A stretch of 41,423 nt of DNA. Source: Pseudooceanicola lipolyticus. Its GTDB lineage: Bacteria; Pseudomonadota; Alphaproteobacteria; Rhodobacterales; Rhodobacteraceae. The stretch is taken from assembly GCF_002786325.1 (NCBI RefSeq), contig NZ_PGTB01000022.1:1-41423 (forward strand), given 5' to 3'. Below the pieces are notes generated by a model. It worked only from the letters and a program-made list of their open reading frames with translations. It did no database searches and was not told the DNA's origin. Of the stretch, positions 33,195 through 41,329 are shown piece after piece (positions within the stretch are counted from its first letter, which is position 1; the number at the start of each line of letters is the position of its first letter). The position numbers were made by a program, and so were the translations under genes.

Positions 33195-34685
33195 ATGTCC
33201 GAAGCCATAGCCGCGCAGCTGCCTGCAACCGAATCCGTGCTGCCCAAGCAACGCGGGCTCTATTTCGCCGGGGAATGGCACGAGGCGACCGGGGCGCGCA
33301 GCTTTGAGACCTTCAGCCCGGGCAGCGGCAAGTCCCTGGGCCAGGTGGCCGAGGCCGGCGAGGCGGATGTTGCGGCGGCCATCGGCGCGGCGCATGCGGC
33401 CTTTCCGGAATGGAGCGCGGTGCCGCCGCTGGAGCGCGCCCGCATCCTGCGCGAGCTGGCCCGCATCGTGCGCGAAAATGCCCATGAACTTGCCCTGCTT
33501 GACGCTGTCGATTGCGGCAACCCGGTGCGCGCCATGGTCGGGGACGCCAATATCGCCTCGGCGCAGATCGAGCTGTTTGCCGGGCTGGTCACCGAGATGA
33601 AAGGCGCCTCGATCCCGATGGGACCCGGCCGGCTGAACGTGTCGGTGCGCGAACCGCTGGGGGTGGTCGCCCGGATCTCGCCCTTCAACCACCCTTTCAT
33701 GTTCGCCGCCGCCAAGATCGCGGCGCCGCTGGCCGCCGGCAACACGGTGCTGATCAAGCCGCCGGAACAGGCCCCGCTTTCCGCCCTGCGCCTGGCTGAA
33801 CTGGCCGGCGATCTTTTTCCACCGGGCGTGTTCAACGTGGTCACCGGCAGTTCGCGCGAGGTGGGCGCCTGGATCGTCGCCGATCCGCGCGTGGCCAAGG
33901 TGGGCCTGATCGGCAGCGTCGCGGCGGGGCAGGCGGTGATGCGCAACTCGGCCGATGCGCTGCGCCCGGTGCTGTTGGAACTGGGCGGCAAGAATGCCCT
34001 GATCGCCTATCCCGACGCCGATCCCGATGCGGTGGCGCAGGCCATGGTCGCGGGCATGAATTTCGCCTGGTGCGGCCAGTCCTGCGGGTCGACCAGCCGG
34101 GTGTTCCTGCATGGTGACATTCACGACGCGGTTCTGGCCCGGGTGGCCAAGCATATCCAGGCCTTCACCCCCGGTCTGCCCGAGTCGTGGGACACCACGA
34201 TGGGCGCCCTGGCCAGCAAGGCGCAATACGACCGCACCCTGCACTATATCGAAACCGGCCGCGCCGAAGGCGCCACCGTCTTTGCCGGGGGAAAACCCCC
34301 CGACACCCCCGCCCTTGCCGAGGGCTATTTTGTCGAGCCGACGATCTTTACCGACGTCACCTCGGACATGACCATCGCGCGCGACGAGATCTTCGGCCCG
34401 GTCTGTTCCGTTCTGCGCTGGCAGGACGAGGCGACGATGCTGGCCGAGGTGAACGCGCTGGACGTCGGCCTGACCTGTTCGATCTGGACCCGCGATTTCG
34501 ACGCGGCCCTGCGAACCGCCACCGCGGTCGAGGTTGGCTATGTCTGGGTCAACGAGGTCAGCAAGCATTTCGTGGGCGCGCCCTTTGGCGGCAAAAAGCA
34601 ATCCGGCATCGGCCGCGAGGAATGTATCGAAGAGATGCTGTCTTTTACCGACCTCAAGAACATCCACATGAAATTCGCCGGTTGA
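33195..34685 (+). CDS. NAD(P)-dependent aldehyde dehydrogenase
   Basis: A 496-residue ALDH-superfamily enzyme that oxidises an aldehyde to the acid. The catalytic Cys297 lies in WCGQSCGSTSR and the general-base Glu262 in LELGGKN. The oxyanion Asn lies in ISPFNHPF, and FGGKKQSGIGREE closes the C terminus as in betaine- and benzaldehyde-type enzymes. A spacer of 108 nt and an AAAGGGGG ribosome site precede it. An aldehyde is the expected product of a TPP decarboxylase, so it plausibly acts after the TPP step. The second TPP-like gene starts 3 nt after its stop. Confidence 0.93.
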   Translation: MSEAIAAQLPATESVLPKQRGLYFAGEWHEATGARSFETFSPGSGKSLGQVAEAGEADVAAAIGAAHAAFPEWSAVPPLERARILRELARIVRENAHELALLDAVDCGNPVRAMVGDANIASAQIELFAGLVTEMKGASIPMGPGRLNVSVREPLGVVARISPFNHPFMFAAAKIAAPLAAGNTVLIKPPEQAPLSALRLAELAGDLFPPGVFNVVTGSSREVGAWIVADPRVAKVGLIGSVAAGQAVMRNSADALRPVLLELGGKNALIAYPDADPDAVAQAMVAGMNFAWCGQSCGSTSRVFLHGDIHDAVLARVAKHIQAFTPGLPESWDTTMGALASKAQYDRTLHYIETGRAEGATVFAGGKPPDTPALAEGYFVEPTIFTDVTSDMTIARDEIFGPVCSVLRWQDEATMLAEVNALDVGLTCSIWTRDFDAALRTATAVEVGYVWVNEVSKHFVGAPFGGKKQSGIGREECIEEMLSFTDLKNIHMKFAG

Positions 34686-34688
34686 GCC

Positions 34689-36434
34689 ATGACCTCCTCC
34701 AGCAGCCGCGATGACGATCAGCAGGACGCCCGGCCCGAGATCGCCGGGATCGCCGCCAACCGGCGCGGTTCGGTCTTCGGGTTTTCGATCGAGCCGGCGC
34801 GATTCGAGGTGGAACGCCCGGTTCGGGTGACGCCGCCAAAAGCGCTGTTCGGGAGCGACCTGATCGCCGAAACCCTGCGCGAGCTTGATATCCCCTTCGT
34901 CGCCATGACGTCCGGGCCGGTGCTGGGCGAGCTGAACGACAGTCTGGTGAACTACCTGGGCAACACGCGGCCCCAGCTGCTGTCTTGTCTCGATGACGAG
35001 ATCGCGCTGGCGATGGCCCATGGCTATGCCAAGGTGACCGGTCGGCCGATGGCGGTGGCGCTGTCGCAGGGCGCGCCCCTCGCGCCCGGCTCGACCCTAT
35101 GCGCGGCAAAGCGCGATGCGGTGCCGCTTGTGGTGCTGGAAACCGCCGATGCGCCACACGAACCCGCCTCGCCCATATTGCTGGCGGATTTTGCGCCGTC
35201 CTGTCCCGGCGAAGCCCGCTATGCCATCCTGCAGGCCAACCGCATGGCCCAGGCCCAGCCGCAGGGGCCGGTGCGTGTGACCCTGAGCCGCGCGGTGCAG
35301 AGTGCCTCGGTCGCGCCGCTGGACACCCGCCGCAACCCGCAGCGCTATCGCGCCCGCGTCAGCAACGGGGCCGGGCGCGCGGATGTGGCCGAACTGGCCG
35401 CCATGCTTCTCGAGGCCGAACGCCCGCTGATCCTGGCCGGACTGGTCTCGCGGTCGCCCGCGGGCTGGGACGAACGTGTCAGGCTTGCGGAACTGCTGGG
35501 GGCGCAGGTTCACGCCGCCGCGGGCAACCCGGCAGCCTTCCCCACCGACCACCCCCTGTTTCTGCCCGAGATCAGCCCCAGCGACCTGTCGCAATCCGAT
35601 GTCCTGCTCAGCCTTGACTGGCCCGATCTGGCCGGGTTCACGCGCGGCAGCTATCGCGAACGCAATCCGCACGCCACGATCATCGAAGTGTCGCCCGACG
35701 TGGCGCGCAAGCTGGCACGCGGCGGTGAATGTGACACCCCGACACCCAGCGACATGTTGATCGAGGCGGATGTGGACCAGGTGATCGGCGCCCTGGTTGA
35801 AGAGATGGGCGATATCTCGTCGCCCCATCAAACCGTGAAACATGCCGCGGTTGCACCGGAACCGCCGGGCGACAGGACCGACGGGCCGTTGTCGCGCGCC
35901 GATGTCACGCGCGCCCTGTCGCGGGTCGCGGCGAGCCGGGCGCTTTGTATTGCCTCGGTGCCCCGGGGCTGGCCGATAGGCGGTTTTGCTGTCCAGGGGC
36001 CGCTCGACTATCTCGGGGCGGGCAACAGCGCGCCGGCGCAGGCCATCGGCTCGGCGCTGGCGCTGGTCGGCAGCGACCGCATGACCGCGGCCGTGGTCGG
36101 GGCGGCCGGGTTCATCGCCGGTGCGGCCGCGCTCTGGACCGCCGCGCATTATCGCATTCCGCTGATGCTGCTGGTGATCAGCGAGCCCGCCGGAGACGGG
36201 TCTTCCGACGGTCAGGCCCCGATTGCCCAGGCGCGCGGCCGCACTGCCGAAAACGCCTGGATCGGGCATCGGATCAGCCAGCCAGAGGTTGATATCTGTG
36301 CGCTGGCAGAGTCCCTGGGCGCACTGGGCCTTGATGCAGGGTCAGACTATACTCAGCTGGGGGCCGCCCTGGCGAAAGCCGTGCATCATGTCGAGAAGGG
36401 TGGCGTGGCGGTTGTCGATGTTCGATTATCGTGA
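34689..36434 (+). CDS. degenerate TPP-enzyme paralogue, probable pseudoenzyme subunit
   Basis: A 581-residue paralogue of the intact TPP enzyme at 21931. Clear shared stretches are LFGSDLIAET, DSLVNYLGN, AHGYAKVTG, ALWTAAHYRIPL, AENAWIG and VEKGGVAVVDVR. The key residues are changed. The cofactor-activating Glu is Asp103 in LDDEIALA. The metal motif GDGDF has become GAAGF (471-475), and the metal-side Asn pair has become Ser498-Glu499. Metal-TPP binding therefore looks impossible, yet the frame is intact and the folds seem preserved. It starts 3 nt after the aldehyde dehydrogenase stop. A structural or regulatory partner of the active paralogue is my inference; decay is the alternative. Confidence 0.85.
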   Translation: MTSSSSRDDDQQDARPEIAGIAANRRGSVFGFSIEPARFEVERPVRVTPPKALFGSDLIAETLRELDIPFVAMTSGPVLGELNDSLVNYLGNTRPQLLSCLDDEIALAMAHGYAKVTGRPMAVALSQGAPLAPGSTLCAAKRDAVPLVVLETADAPHEPASPILLADFAPSCPGEARYAILQANRMAQAQPQGPVRVTLSRAVQSASVAPLDTRRNPQRYRARVSNGAGRADVAELAAMLLEAERPLILAGLVSRSPAGWDERVRLAELLGAQVHAAAGNPAAFPTDHPLFLPEISPSDLSQSDVLLSLDWPDLAGFTRGSYRERNPHATIIEVSPDVARKLARGGECDTPTPSDMLIEADVDQVIGALVEEMGDISSPHQTVKHAAVAPEPPGDRTDGPLSRADVTRALSRVAASRALCIASVPRGWPIGGFAVQGPLDYLGAGNSAPAQAIGSALALVGSDRMTAAVVGAAGFIAGAAALWTAAHYRIPLMLLVISEPAGDGSSDGQAPIAQARGRTAENAWIGHRISQPEVDICALAESLGALGLDAGSDYTQLGAALAKAVHHVEKGGVAVVDVRLS

Positions 36435-36550
36435 GCAAATGACAGGATGATCTGTTCGGGGCGCGCGCGGACCTGTCGACAGCTGCCGCAGCAGCGATAA
36501 CCGCGCCTCGAACCGGCAACACGGGCCAATGGCAACGGGAGGATGCCCCC

Positions 36551-37474
36551 ATAAATATCAGACAGCTGCGATACTTCTCGAAAACCGTCGAGGTCGGGAA
36601 CATCACCCGTGCGGCCGAGCAGCTTAACGTCGCGCAGCCGGCGCTGGGGCTTCAGATCCGCCAGCTTGAAAACGAACTGGGCGTGCCGCTGCTTGTGCGC
36701 CATTCGCGCGGGGTGACGCCGACCCGTTCGGGTCAGGTTTTGTACGAGCGCGCCTGCGAGATCCTGCGCATTGTCGAGAACACCAAGAACGAGATCATGG
36801 GCTTTGCCGGCAGCGAGCGGGAAAGCCTGATCCTGGGCATCACCCCCGGCCTGACCAATGTGATGGGCCGCAAGATCTTTGTCGATGCCCGCGAAGCCCT
36901 GCCCGATGTCCATCTCAGCATGGTGGAAGAGATGAGCTATGTGCTGATCGAGGCGCTGGAGCGGGATGAGATCGACCTTGCGATTGCCTATGAGGTCGCC
37001 GATCGCCCGGCGCTGCTGCGCGCGCCGCTGTTGGTGGAGGAACTGGTTTTCGTGGCGGCGCCCAAAACCGCAGAAGGGCTGGGCGACACCATCGAGATGG
37101 CCGATGTGCTGGAACGCGAGCTGGTTCTTGCCGGTGAACGTGACCCGGTGCGCCAATTGGTGGTGGGCGCGGCGGAACGGCTGGCGCTGCCGCTGAAGGT
37201 CGGCTTCGAGGCGACCTCGGTCTCGATGATGAAAAGCCTGGTGATGCGGGGGGACGCCGCCAGCGTCATGCCACGCGGCAGCGTCGGGGCCGAGATCGAC
37301 ACCGGCCGGCTGGTCGGCCTGCGCATCGTCAACCCGGTGGTCTCGCGAACGCTCTATCTGGTGCGCTCCTCGCGGCGCGCACCGTTCCAGGCCGAGGCGG
37401 AAATATCCGATTTCCTGTTCGCGATGGTCGACAGCTTTGCCGAGCGTATGGGCAACCTGGTGCACAAGCTCTGA
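36551..37474 (+). CDS. LysR-family regulator with a probable AUA start codon
   Basis: A LysR regulator of 307 residues when translation begins at ATA 36551: (M)NIRQLRYFSKTVEVGNITR, then RAAEQLNVAQPALGLQIRQLE as helix-turn-helix. No ATG, GTG or TTG lies in frame between the upstream stop at 36440-36442 and GTG 36683, and starting at that GTG would delete most of the DNA-binding domain. GGAGG at 36538-36542 is 8 nt before the ATA, ideal for initiation there. One missing C in the run at 36546-36550 would instead join the frame to ATG 36543, so sequence error must be considered. As the only regulator between the two catabolic operons, it probably controls them. Confidence 0.85.
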   Translation: MNIRQLRYFSKTVEVGNITRAAEQLNVAQPALGLQIRQLENELGVPLLVRHSRGVTPTRSGQVLYERACEILRIVENTKNEIMGFAGSERESLILGITPGLTNVMGRKIFVDAREALPDVHLSMVEEMSYVLIEALERDEIDLAIAYEVADRPALLRAPLLVEELVFVAAPKTAEGLGDTIEMADVLERELVLAGERDPVRQLVVGAAERLALPLKVGFEATSVSMMKSLVMRGDAASVMPRGSVGAEIDTGRLVGLRIVNPVVSRTLYLVRSSRRAPFQAEAEISDFLFAMVDSFAERMGNLVHKL

Positions 37475-37486
37475 CCGGCGCGCCGG

Positions 37487-38308
37487 TTAGGGGTTGAACG
37501 CCGCCAGGGCCTGGGCACCGCGTTTCACACGCTCCTTCACCGGCAGGTGGGCGTTTTCCTGCACCGGTATCTCCAGCGACAGCGGCGTGTCATCCGGCAG
37601 AATCCGGATCATCTCGGCCAGCGGGATGGCACCCTGTCCCGGCATCAGCCGGTGCGCGCGCGCCTCGTCGACCAGCTTGTCGGGGGCCGGGGCCTGGGCC
37701 ACCGCATCGCAGAGTTGCAGGTGTGACACCAGCGCCGGATCCAGTGCCTGCAGCTGTTCCATCGTCAGGCCCGAGCGGAAACAGTGCAGCGCATCGAGGA
37801 TGATCCGCGCGTTCGGGGCGCCCGAGTCCACCACGATCCTGCGGGCATCCTCCAGCGTTGCGATGGAGCGGAACATCATGAATTCGATCCCGATCATCAA
37901 CCCGAATTCCGCCGCGATCTCGCAGATCGTCGCCAGCCGGTGCGGCTCTTCCCCCTCCCGCATATGCCCCGGGCCAATCGCGGGTTCGAAGCCGAGGCAG
38001 GACATCCGCGTCGCGCCAAGCTCGTAAGCGGTTTCGAAAATCATGCGCAGCGTCTCGCGGTCGGGCTCGTGACCCAAGACCAGCGACTCGGTGTCGAAGA
38101 TGATCAGCCCGGCGTCATCGGCCGTGCGCCGGATCTGATGGACCAGCTTGTGATTGCCGACGATTTCGACCTTGAGCGTTTTTAGCGCGCCCGAGCGCAG
38201 GGGCAGGCCGATCCCGCGAAAACCCGACTCGGCGGCCGCCTCCAGCATCGCCAGCGGCCCTTCGTCGTTCAGCCCAAGCTGGGCCAGTGTCACCTGATCG
38301 CATTTCAT
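37487..38308 (-). CDS. TIM-barrel sugar-phosphate isomerase/epimerase family protein
   Basis: A 273-residue xylose-isomerase-like TIM barrel, last gene of the minus-strand operon. Probable metal ligands are the Glu in MIGIEFMM, the Asp and His in IILDALHCFRSG, a His in SHLQLCDA and the Glu in SLEIPVQE. It is a paralogue of the plus-strand gene at 28313. Its ATG overlaps the stop of the flavoprotein gene (ATGA), so the two are translationally coupled. Its stop is 12 nt from that of the convergent LysR gene, with a perfect 14-bp palindrome across the junction. Confidence 0.87.
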   Translation of the reverse strand: MKCDQVTLAQLGLNDEGPLAMLEAAAESGFRGIGLPLRSGALKTLKVEIVGNHKLVHQIRRTADDAGLIIFDTESLVLGHEPDRETLRMIFETAYELGATRMSCLGFEPAIGPGHMREGEEPHRLATICEIAAEFGLMIGIEFMMFRSIATLEDARRIVVDSGAPNARIILDALHCFRSGLTMEQLQALDPALVSHLQLCDAVAQAPAPDKLVDEARAHRLMPGQGAIPLAEMIRILPDDTPLSLEIPVQENAHLPVKERVKRGAQALAAFNP

Positions 38309-40044
38309 GTCTTGTCCTCCTGTGGATCGGGGTGCCCGGCAAGATCGCGCGCGGCGATATAGGCAAATGTCAGAGCAGGCCCCAGGGTGATGCCGGCGGC
38401 GGGGTAGGTGCCGCCCATGATCGAGTTCATGTCGTTGCCCACGGCATAAAGCCCGGCGATCACCGTGCCAGTTGCGGTCAGAACCCGCGCGCGATGGTCG
38501 GTGGCCAGACCCTGCGCGGTGCCCAGATCGCCGCTGTAGAGCCCGACGGCGTAGAATGGCCCGTGTTTCAGCGGGGCGAGGCAGGGGTTGGGGCCGATCG
38601 CGGAATCGCCCAGCGAGATGTTATGCGGCGTCTCGCCCTTGGCGAAATCCGCGTCGCGCCCGGCGCGGGCAAAGCCGTTGTGGCGTTCGACCGTTGTTTC
38701 CAGCCTGTCGGGGGGCACCCCCAGGCGAGCCGCCAGGGCGGCGATGCTATCCGCCGCGATCAGATAGCCATCCCGGATCAGCCGGCGATTGCCGAGATGC
38801 GCCGGGGCGGGGCGTGCCAGCCCCAGCCCATAGCGGCGCAGGGCAAGCGAGTCGCAGATCAGCCAGGCCACCGGCTGTCCATGTCCGGGTGCCGGCAGCG
38901 CCTGAAGCGCCTCTCCGAAACGATGGTAGGAATCGGCCTCGTTGGTAAAGCGCTGCCCGGTCCGGTCCACGGCGATGATCCCGGGTTTGGCACGGTCGAG
39001 GGTGAGATGGGCAAATTGTGCCACCTCGCCCGAACCGTTGCGGTAAAGCGAGACCGGCGCGCAGAAATGCGGGTTACGCCCCGCCTGTGCCATCTGCGCC
39101 CCGGCGGACAGGGCCATGTGCTGGCCTTCGCCCTGCGCAGAACCCGCGGCCATGCTGAAATGATCGGCCTCCGGACCGCCGCGTGCGGTGCGGCTGCGCG
39201 CTGCATCGGCGGCAAAGCCACCGGTTGCCAGAACCACGCCGCGCCGGGCATGGAGAACGCGTGCCGCGCCATCGGCCCCCTGATAGCGCAGGCCGGTCAC
39301 CCGCCCATCGGTTTTGATCAGGTCGCGCACCGGTGCGTTCAGCATCAGCGGCACCTGCGCGTCAAACAGCGATTGGGCCAGCCGCGCCACCAGCGCGCTG
39401 CCCACCACCAGCCGCGTGCCGCGCGGGCCCCGCAGACGGTCCAGCGCATAACGCCCGATCAGCGCAAGGCTGCGCCAGGTGGCCGCGCGCGAGCGGCCGA
39501 AATTGAGCAGGGTGCTGACATCGGCGCGGTTGACCATCATGCCGCCGAACACCAGATGCGTCGGCAGCGGCGGTCGCAGCGCTGCGAAGTGCCGGCCCAG
39601 CCGCCGACCGTCATATTCCACCACGTCCAGAACCCGGCCGTGCCGGCTCGCCCCCTTGTTCTCGCCATGGTAATCGGGCGCGACCTGGCGCAGCCGATAG
39701 CGCAGTTGGCTGTGGTGTTCGAGAAACTCCAGCGCCTCGCCCGCGGTATCGACGAAGGCCTCCAGCAGCGTCTGATCCGCGCCTTCGCCGATCGTTTCCT
39801 GCAAATAGGTCAGTACCGCCTGCCGAGTGTCGTCACAGCCCGCGTCGCGCGCGGCCTTGCTCAACGGAATAAAGATCGCCGCGCCCGACAGCGCGGTGGT
39901 GCCACCGAACTGCGGCTCTTTCTCGATCACCACCACATCGAGCCCCATCGCCCTGGCGGCACAGGCCGTGGCAAGGCCGGCCGCGCCAGAGCCGACGACG
40001 ATCACATCGGTTTCGGTTGGTTCAGTCACCTGCGCCCCATGCAT
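38305..40044 (-). CDS. FAD-dependent dehydrogenase, 3-ketosteroid-delta1-dehydrogenase-like
   Basis: A 579-residue flavoprotein of the fumarate reductase/KstD superfamily. The dinucleotide fold is VIVVGSGAAGLATACAA with EKEPQFGGTTALSG. The C-terminal FAD segment is TGTVIAGLYAVGNDMNSI, and GGTYPAAGITLGPALTF matches KstD-type enzymes. GPFYAV contains the Tyr used by KstD as a catalytic acid, and FTNEADSYHRF resembles the second active-site segment. Such enzymes insert a C=C bond next to a ring ketone. It has no signal peptide. The start at 40044 is the first Met before the FAD fold; the long upstream extension is unsupported. Confidence 0.87.
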   Translation of the reverse strand: MHGAQVTEPTETDVIVVGSGAAGLATACAARAMGLDVVVIEKEPQFGGTTALSGAAIFIPLSKAARDAGCDDTRQAVLTYLQETIGEGADQTLLEAFVDTAGEALEFLEHHSQLRYRLRQVAPDYHGENKGASRHGRVLDVVEYDGRRLGRHFAALRPPLPTHLVFGGMMVNRADVSTLLNFGRSRAATWRSLALIGRYALDRLRGPRGTRLVVGSALVARLAQSLFDAQVPLMLNAPVRDLIKTDGRVTGLRYQGADGAARVLHARRGVVLATGGFAADAARSRTARGGPEADHFSMAAGSAQGEGQHMALSAGAQMAQAGRNPHFCAPVSLYRNGSGEVAQFAHLTLDRAKPGIIAVDRTGQRFTNEADSYHRFGEALQALPAPGHGQPVAWLICDSLALRRYGLGLARPAPAHLGNRRLIRDGYLIAADSIAALAARLGVPPDRLETTVERHNGFARAGRDADFAKGETPHNISLGDSAIGPNPCLAPLKHGPFYAVGLYSGDLGTAQGLATDHRARVLTATGTVIAGLYAVGNDMNSIMGGTYPAAGITLGPALTFAYIAARDLAGHPDPQEDKT

Positions 40045-40099
40045 TGGTGGCTTTCCGGTCTGTCCGCAGGCAGAAAACGTTGCGGACAGACCGGTGGGA

Positions 40100-41101
40100 T
40101 CAACGACGCGCGGCCGTCCGCCCGGCGGGAGCAATGGCGGCGGCGCGGCAATCTTCGATCAGCTTTTGCACCGCGAAGTTGTCCTCGACCGTGACCCAAA
40201 GCGGGGTGCGGTTTTCGATGGCGTCCACGAAATGCTCGAACTCGCGGACGAACTGGTTAACGCCGACCATCTTTTCGGGCGCGCCGTGGATATCGTCCAG
40301 CACCACGTCCTCGCCGTTGAGCCGATAGCCCTCTTGCATCAGGACGATATTGCCGGTGTCGGATTCCGCCTCGATCCGCAGGCGCCCGGCATCGGTGACC
40401 ATCAGCCCGTCGTTCGAGATCGGCGGATGCGGTGACCACGAGCTCAGCACGCTGGCGGTCACGCCGCTGGGCGACACCAGCGCGGTATAGAACAGGTCCT
40501 CGGTCGGGGCTTCGTGATGGGCGTTGTCGAGCTGTGCCATCCGCGGTGTCAGCCGCTCGCCGATGAACCAGGTCGCCAGGTCAAGCTGGTGGATCGCGTT
40601 CACCAGCAGCGCACCGCCGATCACCGGCTCGCTGCGCCAGCCGGCCATCGACGGCTTGCGCACATTGGTCGAGATATGCAGCCGGCGCAGCGGCCCCAGT
40701 TTCTTGAGCCCTTCGACAAAGCCGCGGATATGCGGGTTGGTGCGCAGCAGATAGCCGGGCATGATGGTGACATCGACGGTCTTGGCGAAGTCGACAAGCT
40801 CCTGCGCCTCCTTGCTGTCGGGGGCCATCGGCTTTTCGCACAGCACGTGGATACCGGCCTTGGCAAGCTTCCGAGTGGCCGCCGGATGCAGGCTGGGGGG
40901 CAGCGCCAGCGTTGCCGCCTCGATGCTCGACAGGTCCAGCTCGTCTAGGCTGGGCACCGCCACGGCGCCGATCTCGGCCGCCTGCGCCGCACATCCCTCT
41001 CCCGGATCGACCACGGCCACGATTTCGTGGCCCAGCTGCGTCAAAGCTTCCACGTGGCGGATGCCGGCCCAACCCAGAGACCCGATAACGGCAAACTTCA
41101 T
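40100..41101 (-). CDS. Gfo/Idh/MocA-family NAD(P)-dependent oxidoreductase
   Basis: A 333-residue dehydrogenase, first gene of the minus-strand operon. The N terminus FAVIGSLGWAGIRHVEAL is a slightly unusual Rossmann motif, with Ser-Leu-Gly in place of Gly-x-Gly at the turn. LCEKPMAPD supplies the catalytic Lys, and GGALLVNAIHQLDLATW supplies the conserved His. The Met at 41101 follows GAGGTGAG. A frame extending five codons upstream adds nothing typical. It likely oxidises a hydroxyl on a cyclic polyol or sugar-like compound, preparing a ketone for the downstream flavoprotein. That order is inferred from gene context. Confidence 0.9.
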   Translation of the reverse strand: MKFAVIGSLGWAGIRHVEALTQLGHEIVAVVDPGEGCAAQAAEIGAVAVPSLDELDLSSIEAATLALPPSLHPAATRKLAKAGIHVLCEKPMAPDSKEAQELVDFAKTVDVTIMPGYLLRTNPHIRGFVEGLKKLGPLRRLHISTNVRKPSMAGWRSEPVIGGALLVNAIHQLDLATWFIGERLTPRMAQLDNAHHEAPTEDLFYTALVSPSGVTASVLSSWSPHPPISNDGLMVTDAGRLRIEAESDTGNIVLMQEGYRLNGEDVVLDDIHGAPEKMVGVNQFVREFEHFVDAIENRTPLWVTVEDNFAVQKLIEDCRAAAIAPAGRTAARR

Positions 41102-41184
41102 TCTCACCTCTCCCATACCTTCTGTGCTTTTGCGTTGCGCTCACCGGCGGTGAAGGCGCCACGTCAAAAACTTTCAATGTCTGT

Positions 41185-41229
41185 GTCCAAGAAGCAGGTA
41201 GCAGGCGCTTGCCGAAGGAGTCCAAGAAG
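41185..41229 (-). promoter_or_regulatory. direct repeat upstream of the minus-strand operon, candidate operator
   Basis: GTCCAAGAAG occurs at 41185-41194 and again at 41220-41229, in the same direction and 35 nt apart. Both copies lie 84-128 nt upstream of the Gfo/Idh/MocA start codon in the only sizeable non-coding region before the operon. Paired direct repeats at such a place suggest binding sites for a regulator. The protein is unknown. Confidence 0.4.
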
Positions 41230-41329
41230 AGTTCTGTCTCGTTTCCATTCAAGAATTATTTGGGGATGGTGCGCGGGCCGGCTGATCCGGGCGATCTGCC
41301 GGCATGACCGCGACGCGGGTGTCAGGCGC

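Noticed and set aside
31470-35021. 1183-codon open frame on the minus strand opposite four genes
   Set aside because: It spans dehydroquinase, Gfo/Idh/MocA, aldehyde dehydrogenase and part of the TPP paralogue genes without any recognisable domain; its length comes from scarce stop codons in GC-rich DNA.
37474-37487. Perfect 14-bp palindrome ACCGGCGCGCCGGT across the convergent stops
   Set aside because: It has no loop and no flanking U run and is made only of common GC dinucleotides, so neither a terminator nor an operator is supported.
38287-40194. 635-codon open frame opposite the KstD-like flavoprotein
   Set aside because: No domain pattern and antisense to a gene with clear FAD motifs.
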